The notes under the pieces were generated by a model that had not been told where the DNA came from, did no database searches, and saw nothing but the letters and a program-made list of their open reading frames with translations. Both the position numbers and the translations under genes were made by a program. 64,000 nucleotides of DNA from Eucommia ulmoides (Eukaryota > Streptophyta > Magnoliopsida > Garryales > Eucommiaceae), in NCBI GenBank assembly GCA_016647705.1, contig CM028334.1:14616402-14680401 (forward strand). The letters are read 5' to 3'. How positions within the stretch are numbered: the first letter of the stretch is position 1; every line of letters begins with the position of its first letter. Shown piece by piece: positions 32,777 to 44,486 of this stretch.

Positions 32777-33940
32777 ATCTCCCTATTTTTTATGATGACA
32801 ATTAACTTTGATATTTTCTTCAAAACAATAATATAACCACACTCCCTTTAAATCCGAGGACGGGCTCTTTAACTCATTCAAGAAGAGTAATGAAGATAAT
32901 CAAAAGATTTTCAATTCAAATAACAAATTTCAATATACAATAAACTCTCCCTTAAGATATTCAACAAAACATCAACTAATTCTCCCCATTTGTCATCTCA
33001 ATAAACAAATTGGGGAGGGGAGAACCAAAAACATCACTTAGAAATGTAATCTCCCCCTAAGGCAATCAAAACATCTTAGTAATGTAGCATGATATTGAAT
33101 TTTTCACCAAAACTCATGTTTCAATATAAGCATGATATAATATTACCCCTCTTATAAATACTTCTCCCCATATATAATTATAAACAAGTCAATTCATGCT
33201 TAGGAGAATAAACCTGAAGCAATCAAAATACTTCAACAGTATAGCATGTAATCACATAATTTCAGTTAAGTTCTCATGTCTTACTCATGATACCATATAA
33301 TGTTTTCCTATTAGATAAAATCAAGTCATCTAATATTCAATGCACTAGAATATGAATCATATCTCAAGAATAACTTAGGATCAATCAACATAAATCTAAT
33401 ACATGCTTTAAACATGGATAAATGCATATTTTTCTCATAAAATATTAACTTAAAACATTAAGTATAGATTAATATGTCATGAATTCAAATGATCATTTAT
33501 GGAATCAAAAAGAATTCTCATACTTTCATATTAATATTAACCATACAAGTATTATCATGATCAAATTAAGTCATTCAATTCACATCAATATAAAATATTA
33601 TGCATTTTAATAAGTCAAGATGCATAAAAAATCAACTTAATTCAACTTATTCGTATAAAAGTAAATAGCATGAATGTCAGCACATTATACAAATAATCTT
33701 ACTAAAATGCATATGCAACAAATAATTAGCACTATTTAGTGAGATCACAAACACTCGATTAATCTTATAAATCACATATTATCTTTAAAATAAACACATG
33801 ATCACTACTTGATATAAGCATATAAAGACGTGTTAATACCGCTTAACTAAATATGATTCTCAGAATCACCATATAATGTTTCTAAGACAACAAATAAACA
33901 CGTCATGGAAAATAGGTCTTAGAAACCATCACCAACTTAC
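32777..33940 (-). other. Non-coding 3' internal region of the SIRE-like element
   Basis: AT-rich and without ORFs. It contains the A/G-rich blocks GGGAGAAT and GGGGAGATTAC in minus sense (near 32983-33060) typical of the region after pol in this group. The pol domains are absent, so a large deletion joins gag to this part. Confidence 0.6.
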
Positions 33941-35095
33941 CTATTTGACAAGTTGGGCACCTCTCTCTTTAACAAATTTAATGAATTTAAAATGCGGAGG
34001 GTTAGGAGTACTTTTTCTATCTTTTGGGACAACTTTGCTCTTTACCTCATTTATACCGATGATTGATTTGGGTGCACTCTTTTTTGTTTGTCCGTATCTT
34101 CTCAACCTTTGATTTTTGCCATTTGATTTATTGATGATTCCTTTTGCACGTATCACTTGTGGCTTTCTTAGTGACATCTCATCTTGGATTTTGCACAATT
34201 TTTCTCTTTGCATATTTCTCTTGTGGCTTCTTTGCAACTTTACATTTTGTCTTTAATGCATCTTTTCACTTTGTATGAGTCACTTGTGGATCCTTGGTGA
34301 CTTCATGTCTTGACTTTGATATAACTTTTTTGTTTTCTCGTTCAAATCCACTTCTGACATTATGTAATTCGACACAAGACATTTTAAAAGTTCTTTTCGG
34401 TATCCATTTCATTTTGGATCCATCCTTGTTAGACATAAACTTACGGTTATGAAATGGACACGATACCTTCAAATGCCCAACCCTATTACAATAATAACAT
34501 CTCAAATCCAATTTATCATAGAAAGCAGGAGATGTAAAACAAGAATCATTTCTAACAATAGCCACATAATTATCATTGGCTTGTGATGAAAGATGAGACG
34601 ATAAAGCATATTCACTTGCCTAGAAAAATCATTTTCAGAATCTCTCGAAAAAGACTTAAGGTCGGATTTTGATTTTTTAAAATTTTTCTTAAGTAAATCG
34701 ATTTTAGAAACAAGATCTGACCTTTACTTGGAAGTCATGTCAAAATTATTTTTTAAAACTCTATTTTCATTTTCAAGAGAATTTACTTTAGAAAGCAAAT
34801 TATTAATTTCAAAAACAACATCCGAAAACTCTTTTGTACCATAATAATCATCAAAATACACTTTAGATTTTCGAACACTTTCTCCACCATTTTCAAAAGA
34901 ATCAAATTTTCTTTTTAAACTCAAGCTCTTTTTAGCAAAAAGTAGTGTGAAAGAAAATAATTTTTTCATAACAATATGAACATTTTCATTATCATCATCT
35001 CCATCACTACCACTAAAATCACAAGAATCATAAACCACATTGTCATATAAGGATCTATCACCATCAAGAGGAGATACACAAAAAATATTATCCAT
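33941..35095 (-). pseudogene. SIRE-like gag with zinc knuckle
   Basis: Starts MDNIFCVSPLDGDRSL at 35095, 56 bases after the primer site. The first frame ends at 34724, with a coiled-coil-like region NLLSKVNSLENENRVLKNN. The frame recovers near 34565 and contains a CX2CX4HX4C knuckle, CYYCNRVGHLKVSC (about 34498), then a basic tail to 33941. The usual large N-terminal gag domain is missing. Interrupted by frameshifts. Confidence 0.7.
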
Positions 35096-35150
35096 GGTGT
35101 GCGCACGTGACCGGTTTAGCAATGATGTTAAGCCTAACGAGCTAAAACCA

Positions 35151-35162
35151 GCTCTGATACCA
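35151..35162 (-). other. Primer-binding site of the SIRE-like element
   Basis: TGGTATCAGAGC on the minus strand, two bases after the LTR end at 35165. It matches initiator Met tRNA and fixes the element orientation. Confidence 0.88.
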
Positions 35163-35164
35163 AT

Positions 35165-35371
35165 TGTTGGCCTAATGAGCTACCCAAGAAGGGGTAAATT
35201 GGGTAGTTCTACAAAATCATCTAGAGCTTATTATACTTATTCGCTGCTATAAAGATAATAATTAATTTTATGATAAAATTAATTGTTTGATTTTTGAAGT
35301 GTAATTATTTCTTTGATAATTTTGTAGAACTACCCAATTCACCCCCTCTTAGGTAGCTCACTAGGCCAACA
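35165..35371. repeat. Inverted duplication of the LTR 3' end
   Basis: 35165-35217 is the last 53 bp of the LTR in element orientation. 35218-35371 is the last 154 bp of the LTR in the opposite orientation (it matches the start of 30533 onward on the complementary strand). The 53-bp arms can pair, leaving a loop of about 100 bases. Confidence 0.85.
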
Positions 35372-36135
35372 CACCATATGAAGAATCAACAAAAAGTGCC
35401 CCCGGCCTCAAGCGTTCTTGTCATCCCTCCATCCATTTCCTGATCAGCAGTCCCTTGGTTGGTCGTCTCTTGGTCGGCCATCCCCTGGTCGGCCATTCTC
35501 TGGTCGACACTCCCTAGGTTGGCATCCCTGGTTGGTAGATAAATATGTGTTCGTCCCCGCTTAACTCAGATATCTGAGAAAGGCAAGATGGCTCGCCATC
35601 ACCTCTAAAAAACGGAAGACACTCTCCTCAGTTCCATAGGTTAGGCCGCTTCTCATTGTTCATGTATGGCCGACCCATGGGCTTCTCCTAAAAGGGCTGA
35701 AAAGCTCAGGCCCAATCTTAATCCCTCTACGCCCCCGCACATTGGCCACTCATCGAGTTATGGTAATTATTTAATTGAGCTTAGCCCCCCTAATTCTACA
35801 GAACTAATCGCCCTCATCGCCTACAAAAAACAAGGCATTTAATGCCCAAAGATAATGCTCAACTACCCTCTTAAAGCATATTAATTGTTATTTTCCCCCA
35901 AGCTCTTACTTTTATGCCGGAATGGGCAACACCCTAATAGGTCCTTGTGCAGGTACAAGCTTGGAGCTCAACTCGGATCAGATGTGCAAAGACTTCGAAC
36001 TCGGGCACCTCTAAATCGTTGACTCACAAAGACTAGATTTAGGACATTTCTACCTCCACCTCAGTAAGGAAAATCCATGTATCCTCTGGCCAGACCAACT
36101 AAAGGTGTTAACCAATTTTTGACACCAATAGTAAT

Positions 36136-38006
36136 CAAATCCGAATGCATTGAAATTGAACTTGCACAATGCACTAAATAATTGTCAGGATAATAAAATC
36201 ATAACAAAAAGACAACCAATTTAATTAACCACAATAAAATTGCATCGTACATATGTAATCTTTTCTAACCACTTATATCAATTTGCAGATCAGCATAGAG
36301 AAATTGCAGGTAAGGGTGAGATCGAATCTCAAATTGCGATTTACATTCTGCGAGAAATCGATTTGCTACTTGCGATCTGAGAGAACAGAGAGAGAAGAAT
36401 AGAGTTTGAGCGACAGATCACAGCTACCATTTGCGAGAATTCACAACAGAGAGTGAAGATTGGACATTTGTGTGAGAGATCGAAACTGAAATCTTTGAGA
36501 TCTTGTGAGAGAGAGATCAACGATTTGGATGAGGAAGATATCCTATCATGACTAAGAGAAATAATAATAATAAAAAATATAATTAAAATTTAAAATATAA
36601 GTTGATTTATCTTTGATTGGACGATACTCTTATATGTGTTAAACTTATTAATATGTGATTGTTATCTAATAAGGATCAAATATATTAATTGATTGTAGAA
36701 ATGTCCTATTGTCGAAAATAAAAGAATGATTACAATATACATACGACATAAGGATTTTGTCACGGGTCTCAATTTTGGAGTCAAACATGTTTATTATAAG
36801 TTTTTTCAGATTTTAGATCTCTAAAGTTCCACCAACATAGTATGACTCAAGTGGTAAGATGCGTTTGAGTTAAAGCAGTTGAAAGGTTTGCAAGATTAAG
36901 GGTTCAAACCTACGAAAAAACGCTTGTTAAGAGGGGCAGCCACGGAACCCTAAACGAGATTAATCTCACATATCATGTGGATGTGGGAACACTCGTAGGT
37001 ATACAAAAAAAAATCTCTAAAGTTCCGAATTTGTAACAGATTAGACCGAGTTTTGACAAAATAATTAGCGCAAGTTGTTATTAATTATAGGGAAAAAAAT
37101 AACCATTTGATTTCAAATTATTATTTAGTATCTACAGTTTATTAATAAACAAAATAATCCTATTAAATTATTTTTTTGAACTAATTAATTTCATTTTTAA
37201 ATATGACAGAAATTTAATGACAAAAATGCTCCCTAATTTTGCGGGATTGACAGTTGACTTAATTTAAATTAAAAAGTTATTTCCTAAAATGGCAAGTAGA
37301 ATTTTTGTTGACATATATATTCCTGAAAAAGAATGTTTACCATAATTAACTATGCTAAAAATTCTGGTAAGTAATCACACAATAAATTGATTTTGTTCGT
37401 TTTATATGACAAAATGCACAGTTATAATTGCCTATTTTAAAGTTTCAAAATGACATGTCAATTATATTTTATGCACGAAAGAAATATAAACTGTGTTGAA
37501 TTCAATACATTTTTATTTGTAAAATTTTAAATTAATCATTCACGCTTGTGTTGAATTCAAAAATCTATGTGGAAATGAACGTGATCAGTTAACTAGGAAA
37601 GTTTGAGTTCTAGGATTCAAAACTTGTATTGAATTTAATATACAAATTGTTACTGTGTTGAATTCAATATAGTCACTTAATTAAAAAAGTTTGTCATCAT
37701 TTAATAAAGTCACATGCTCTAAATAATTGTTAAATATGTACCAAAAATATTTTTCTCAAAGAACGGACAATTATCAATTATAATTTCATTAGTCATCTCT
37801 TAATATAATCATAAAAAAAAAAAATATTTCAATTACTCTTTTATTTCATTTGATTACATATACACATTCATTTAAGCAATAGTTGTAAAATAACAATATT
37901 CGTTTATGTTGAATTCAACACAACCATGAATGATAACTCTTCGATGTGACATACAACCTTTACTTGTTGAATTCAACATAGATTATGTTATTTTGATTGA
38001 AAAAAT
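36136..38006. other. Intergenic AT-rich DNA with TTGAATTCAA motifs
   Basis: No gene recognised. 36290-36545 is richer in GA and has repeated GCGA/GAGAGATCGA motifs, perhaps an old exon or UTR. Five perfect TTGAATTCAA palindromes occur at about 37496, 37551, 37659, 37909 and 37966. Confidence 0.45.
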
Positions 38007-39356
38007 TGTTAGAATTTTTTACTACTTTAATTGATTAATTAAAATGAGACACATTAATTAAATTAATCTGGTTATTGTTCTGTTGCGTTCCTCGTCGTTT
38101 GAGAATCAACGTAGTATATTTATATGCTAAAAATAATTAAGTTTTGAATGAGATTTTAATTCTCAAAGAAACCCATTTGAGATTGATTGAAGATATAAAT
38201 GAATGAATTATCCCACATTGCTTGTAAGGGAATGAGTTATCTTACATTGTTTGGAAAAGCAGAACTTGAGTTGTAAGGTGTAGTTATCCCACATTAGTTG
38301 TGGAGAAGAAATGCAAGCTTGTATCAACTTATAAATTGAGAACAAAGGCAAGCTACTACAAACTCGAATTGGGTTCGGTCGAGTTTGGATTGGGACAAAT
38401 CGATCCATAATTGGATTTGGTTTGGACCGGATCCAAGTCAAGTCGGGTCAAGATCGGGTCGGATCTTGACCCGACAGAATAGTTTAAAATTTAATTAGTG
38501 GCAGTTAAACAGTTAATTAACTACTTAATCGTTAATTTTGAATTAGCATCAATAAATAGATATGAAGGTTCATTAGGTGACTATTCGCGTTAACGTTAAT
38601 GTGTGCCTTTCCAAATTTGGTGACGGTTCGCATTAACGTTAAGGCGAACAGATGTCTTTCCAAACTTGCATCCATTCAATGGTGGCTTTGGGTCTTCTAT
38701 AAATATGAGACTTTTCATTCATTTTTATTAGTTTAATTCATAATATTATTACTTCATATCACTACCAAAGCACACATCATTTAGAATTTTGTGAGAGTTC
38801 AAGCATAAGTCTAGTTTGTCGAAGTTTTTGGTTTCAAGTGCTTGTACTAAAAATTTGAAGATTATTGTACCTTGGGAGGCAAATATCCATTCAACCATTA
38901 GCACCAATATGGGGGCGTGAATCTTTTTTAAGGGCATAGAGTTAAACTCTAGTCTCGATCTACTTCAATTCAATTCGTTGTTTGAACATTCGGGTAAGTT
39001 TTTATATAAAATTTAAAATACTATTTCTATTACGTTAACGTTAACACATTCTGCCATTATTTTTCTTTGTTTCTGTTATATTAACGTTAACACATTTTGT
39101 TACTGTTCTTCTTTGTTTCTGTTATATTAACGTTAATGCATTTTATCACTGTTACTTTTTAGTTTCTGCTATGTTAACGTTAACGTCACATTTCTAGTTT
39201 AGTATACACTTAATTTGCTTCACAGAATTTTCATAATTTATTTTTAATGCCCTTACATGAATAATTAATATTTACATGAATATTGTTTAATAATTATTAA
39301 TTTTATTCCATGGTTATTTAAATATTTATCTTGAAATTTCAACATTTTCACCAACA
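38007..39356 (+). repeat. 5' LTR of the Tork-like element
   Basis: 1350 bp. It carries GTTAACGTTAA-type palindromes at about 38586, 38635, 39034, 39081, 39127 and 39175, the last four in near-47-bp tandem units. Confidence 0.9.
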
Positions 39357-39834
39357 ATTTTAAAGCAGATTCATGTTTTATATTCTGAAATTTTTAGATA
39401 AATAATTTTCTAAATTTGTGTAGTTTTAAAATTTAAAATTTCTTCTTTACTTAGATCTTGAAACGATATTTAACTATCTTAACTGTTTAGTGAGAATATT
39501 GTTGAGACAATACTTGTTTTTTGATCATTTAAATTTTATCCAAAATAATTATTGTTTTGGTAATATTGGATGTGTGAACAAGAAATTAGGTATCGTGCAA
39601 ATAAGTAAATGTTCATATTTTAAATCTGTCTCGTAAACATTTACATACATAATCTTTTGTGTGAACATTAACGTTCTGATTTGATTTTTGATTGTTGTGT
39701 GAACGTTAACTTCCAGTTTCTAGTTAGTAAAACATTTCATTCCTTAGTCTGTGCTTTGGTTGTAAAGTATTTTCTGTTAAATTTTCTAAGTATTTATTAT
39801 ACATTTGTTAAAATTGTAGACATACTACTCTGTG
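39357..39834 (+). other. 5' untranslated leader of the Tork-like element
   Basis: AT-rich leader between LTR and gag. It has two further GAACRTTAACKT motifs (about 39662 and 39697), so the palindrome is not confined to the LTR. Confidence 0.6.
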
Positions 39835-40715
39835 ATGGTAAATGAAAACACTACTCCAATTGAGACGTCAAAAGTGACGTCTTCTGTAACTCAGACCATT
39901 ATCACTACGATGCCTACTCTATTGCCTAAGGTTGTAAAGCCTGACAAGTTTGATGGGAGAAACTTTAAGAGGTGACAACAAAAGATGATGTTCTACGTTA
40001 CGACTTTGAGATTGATTCATTTTCTCAAAGAAGATGCTCGAGTTATGACTGAGAATGCTGATGCTCAGACAAAGGCTGTAGTAGAAGCATGGAAAGATTC
40101 TGACTATCTGTGTCGGAACTACATCTTCAATGCTCTCAGCAACTCTCTATATAAAGTATATGGAGGGATTTCAATCGCTAAAGAACTATGGGAATCCTTG
40201 GATAAAATATATAAGACAGAGGATGCCGGCTCAAAGAAATTTATAGTTGTAAAGTTCCTTGATTATGTAATGGTGGATTCCAAATCTGTTGTCAATCAAG
40301 CCGAAGATCTTTAAGTCATTATACATGACATTCTTCCTTAGAGAATGTCATTGAGTGAATCATTTCAAGTAGCTTCTATTATTGAGAAATTACCACCGAC
40401 CTGGAGTGATTTCAAAAATTATATCAAGCATAAACGCAAAGAGATGAATGTTGAAGATCTGATTGTGAGGCTTAGAATTGAAGAAGAACATCGGTTTGCT
40501 AAGAATCCTGATAGTCTTTATTCCATGAACTCAAAGGAAAATGTTGTGGAGGTTCACAAGACCAATAAGAAATGAAAGTTTCATAACCTTGGAACGAGTA
40601 AAAGCGTTGGTCTTAAAGGAAAGAAAATGAAGAAATTCAAGGGGAACTGCTTCTTGTGTGGAAAGGCTGGACACTGTGTAAGTGAATGCCGAGTGAAATG
40701 TATTGTAAAAAGGTC
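39835..40715 (+). pseudogene. Tork-like gag
   Basis: Starts MVNENTTPIETSK. The gag domain KFDGRNFKR is followed by a TGA at 39973 where the family has tryptophan. It then continues (MMFYVTTLRLIHFL, IFNALSNSLYKVY, ELWESLDKIYKTEDAG), with stops at 40312, 40339 and 40573. The zinc knuckle CFLCGKAGHCVSEC (CX2CX4HX4C) lies at about 40648-40690. Nucleocapsid function in element particles. Confidence 0.88.
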
Positions 40716-42041
40716 TACACATCAGGCTAACGTAACTGAAGTCGAGCATCTTACTTCAGATATTTCCGAAATGAATCTTTTAGCAATAGTGTCTGAAGTT
40801 AACCTAGTTGGCAACCCGAAAGAAGAGTACATGGACACTGAGGCTACACTCCATATCTGCTCAGATAAGAGAATATTCACCACCTATATGGGAAACTCCT
40901 CGACTTCTAAAGTTGAAGGACATAGAAGGGTTGTGCTGAAAATAACCTCTGGAAAAGAACTTACTCTCAATGATGTGCTTTATGTGCCGGACATCCGCAA
41001 GAATCTAGTTTCCAGATCTTTGATGAGTAAAAAGGGCTTTAGAATGGTCTTTAAGTTTGAAAATGTTGTAATAACCAAAAGTGGAGTGTATGTGGGATGG
41101 GGCTACATGAATAAAGGTCTCTTCAAATTGAATGTAATGACTGTGATTTCAAAAGCTAATAAAGCTACATCTTCTATTTATATGATTGAGTCAGTTGATG
41201 TTTGACATGCTAGATTATGACATGTTAATTATGATTCTTTAAGTAAACTAATTAGTTTAGATTTATTGCCAAAATGCAAAATTGGTTCAAATCATAAATG
41301 CGAGACTTGTGTGGAGTTCAAGTTGACTTGAACTTATTTTTAATCCATCGAAAGAAATACTGGACCTAATTCACATTGATATTTATCATTTAAATTTTGT
41401 ACAAACTAGAGGTGGTAAAAAGTATTTTATTACTTTTATTGATGATTGCACAAAATACTGTTATGTTTATCTTCTAAGGAGTAAAGATAAAGCCTTAGAA
41501 AAGTTTATGTAATATAAGAACGAAGTTGAGAATCAACTTAGTAAAAAGATTAAAGTTATTCGAAGTGATAGAGGTGGTGAATATGAATCTCTGTTTGTGG
41601 AATTCTGTGCTCAACACGGAATAATTCATCAAACAACTGCGCCTTATTTACCTCAGTAAAATGGAGTACCTGAGATGAAGAATATAACTTTAAAAGAAAT
41701 AATGAATGCTATGTTGATAAGTTCTGGACTAACCCAGAACATGTGGGGAGGAAGCATTGCTTACGGCCAATTACCTTCTTAACAAGTTGCCATACAAGAA
41801 ATTGGACAAAACTCCATATGAAATGGGGAAATGTAAGACTCCTACTTATAAATTTTTGAAAGTGTGGGGGTATTTTGCTAAGGTGGTGGTTCCTATTCCT
41901 AAAAGAACTAAAATAGGACCTAAAACAATTGATTGCATATTCATTGGGTATGCCCAAAACAGTAGTGCTTATCGGTTTTAGGTCACAAGTTTGAGATTGA
42001 AGATGTACATGAGAATACAATAATGGAATCCAGAAATGCAT
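40716..42041 (+). pseudogene. Tork-like protease and integrase
   Basis: The protease active site reads MDTEATLHIC near 40833, with the DTG glycine replaced by glutamate. The GAG-pre-integrase region follows (NVMTVISK, then HARL..HVNYDS, C-X2-C as CETC). In the integrase core the acidic residues are D in HIDIY (about 41372), D in SDRGGEY (about 41560) and E in VPEMKN (about 41672). The C-terminal part reads YLLNKLPYKKLDKTPYEMG. Several stops (for example 41204, 41329, 41508, 41658) and a frameshift near 41757. Confidence 0.85.
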
Positions 42042-43211
42042 TCTTTTATGAGGATATATTTCCTTGTAAGACTTCTCGAGAGTCGGGTTCTTTAAAAAGA
42101 ACGCTTGATACTATGATAAGTGAGATCCAAAATGAAATATCTTTAGAAGATAATGAACCTAGACGTAGTAAGAGGGCTAAGACAACAAAGTCATTTGGTC
42201 CTGAATTTCTTAACTACATGGTAGAAGGTGATCTTAAGAGTTTTAAGGAGGCGATGTCAACTCCTGAAACACCATTTTGGAAAGAAGCTATAAACAGTGA
42301 AATAGAATCTATCTTGCAAAACCATACATGGGAACTAGTGAATCTTCCATCTGGTTCCAAACCTCTTGGATGTAAATAGATCTTCAAAAAGAAGATGAAA
42401 GCAGATGGATTAATTGATAAATATAAAGCTAGACTTGTATCTAAAGGTTACAAGCAAAGAGAAGGTGTTGATTACTTTGACACGTACTCACCAGTTATTA
42501 GAATAACATCCATTAGAATGTTGATCGCCATAGCAGCTATACATAATCTTGAAATACATTAAATGGATGTTAAGACAACTTTCCTAAATGGTGAACTAGA
42601 TGGGAAAATTTATATGGAACAACCAGAAGGGTTTGTTGTTTCTGGAAAAGAGAACAAAATTTGTAAACTTGTTAAGTCTTTATATGGACTTAAACAAGCA
42701 CCAAAACAGTGGCATGAGAAATTTGACAAAATTATGATGTCTAATGGATTTAAAATCAATAAATGTGATAAATGTGTCTACATTAAACATCATGAATCTG
42801 AATATGTCATTATATGCCTTTATGTAGATGACATGCTAATTATTGGTAGCAATAATGACATCATTAAATTTACCAAAAGGATGTTAACCAGTAAGTTCGA
42901 TATGAAAGATTTAGGTGTTGCTGATGTAATTCTAGGAATTAAAATTTCTAGATCTACTGAAGGACTAGTATTATCGCAATCTCATTATATTAAGAAGATA
43001 CTTGAGAAATGCAACAAGTATGATACTAGTTTAGCTAAAACACCTATTGATGTGAATTGTCATCTGACTAAGAATACTAGTAAAAGTATCTCTCAGTTAG
43101 AGTATACTCGTATAATAGGTAATCTAATGTACTTAATGAATTGTACTAGACCTGATATTGCCTACACGGTGAGCAGATTGAGCAGATATACTAGAAACCC
43201 AGGACACCAAC
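42023..43211 (+). pseudogene. Tork-like reverse transcriptase, 5' part
   Basis: Motifs in order: EAINSEIESILQNHTWELV, a stop at 42377 (W position), KARLVSKGYKQREGVDY, YSPVIR, a stop at 42559, MDVKTTFLNGEL, LYGLKQAPKQWHEKFD, LYVDDMLIIG (catalytic box near 42821) and FDMKDLGVADVILGIKI. The frame is cut by the solo LTR at 43212. It resumes at 46270, where the joint across the insertion keeps the reading frame. Confidence 0.92.
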
Positions 43212-44439
43212 TGTCACACCTTACCCCAGACACCCGTCATGTGGGGCAGGCGTGACGTAGACATGACACCACTCAACTGACAAGCTAACTACAATACGTT
43301 AATAAACAAAATTGTGAATCTATACAACACATATAATAATCCCATCTGATAGGAATACACTGTCCCGAATATAAAAACAATCAAATAAATCCCCTGAACC
43401 TCACTTAGATTTCATCTCTGATATCTCGTCTCAAAATTTCTCTCAAATGACTCTTTCGCGTGACCCACATAACTCTATCTGGCGCTAGTAGGGGATCGAC
43501 TGACTCCTAACTATTTCACCTGCGAGTGTACTGCCTTCTTAGTAAAAATATTTTTTAAAATAATAATTCATTCTACAACATCTAAATGGGATCAAGCAGA
43601 AGTATATAAATATCACATAGCTAGTAAATATAAGCAGTGAAAATAAAGCAATAAGTATAAGTTTCATTCAAACCCATCTAGTATAAAATAATACAAATCA
43701 CCATAATAAATAATAAATCACCTATTATAAGTTAAAACACCACATCTCAAAATACCCCTCCATCACAACACACACTGACTAACTATAGTGATCATTTTAA
43801 CCTCACGATTGGGAGTTGCAACGGTATCGTAACATCTGTAGGAATGCATTCCTACGAAATATCCACACCCCTTTTGGGGAGAAATATAATCAACACCCCT
43901 TACGGGGAGAAACATCCACATCCCATGGGAAAAATCCACATCCCTTACGGGGAGAAATATAATTCACACCCCTTTCGGGGAGAACAACTAGGGCATCGTC
44001 AAAATCATCAGTATAGTTAAAAATTCACATCCCTTACGGGAAGAAATATATTTTCACACCACATCATTAAAAGTCTATACCCCTTATGGGGAGAATATAA
44101 ACCATATCCCTTTCGAGGAGAATTTCCAAAATCACGTTTTTCACTCTCCTTTTTAAAAGTACCACCAATTTTAGTAAAATCCATTTTTTCACCTTTGTAC
44201 CACCGATTTCAATAAAAACCATTTCTCCCACCTTTGTTTTTAGAAAACCAAACATTTTTAGAAAATCAGATATTTTTCACTCTCTTTTAAAACCACCAAA
44301 TCCAACGAAACTCATTTTCCAACTTTCTTTTTAGAAACCAACACAATACCCCGAAAATTCATTTTACCAACTCACCCAAATACCTGCTTGATCCATATCA
44401 TTTATAAAATCGTACAGTTTAAGTAAACTCATATTTCAT

Positions 44440-44486
<47 letters not shown>

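Larger units (their letters stand above)
30533..35371 (-). mobile_element. Defective SIRE-like Ty1/copia element with inverted LTR terminus
   Basis: Flanked by a perfect 5-bp duplication CACCA (30528-30532 and 35372-35376). On the minus strand it has a primer site and partial gag, no protease, integrase or RT, then a non-coding stretch, a purine tract next to 32777 and a full 2.2 kb 3' LTR. Instead of a complete 5' LTR it has only 53 bp of LTR 3' end followed by 154 bp of the same LTR end in reverse. Both outer borders therefore read TGTTGGCC...GGCCAACA. The very long LTR and long 3' non-coding region suggest the SIRE/Maximus group. Confidence 0.82.
30121..36126 (-). mobile_element. GGTGT-family element, copy C, with 9-bp target duplication
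   Basis: On the minus strand it begins GGTGTCAAAAATTGG at 36126 and ends ACCAAATTTTACATTAATAA at 30121. It is interrupted by the SIRE-like insertion 30533-35371, so its own length is about 1.16 kb. AATAGTAAT is present exactly at both borders (30112-30120 and 36127-36135). A 9-bp duplication is the hallmark of Mutator-type DNA transposons and is longer than LTR elements make. No transposase is present. Other copies of the family look LTR-like, so the class is open. Confidence 0.7.
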
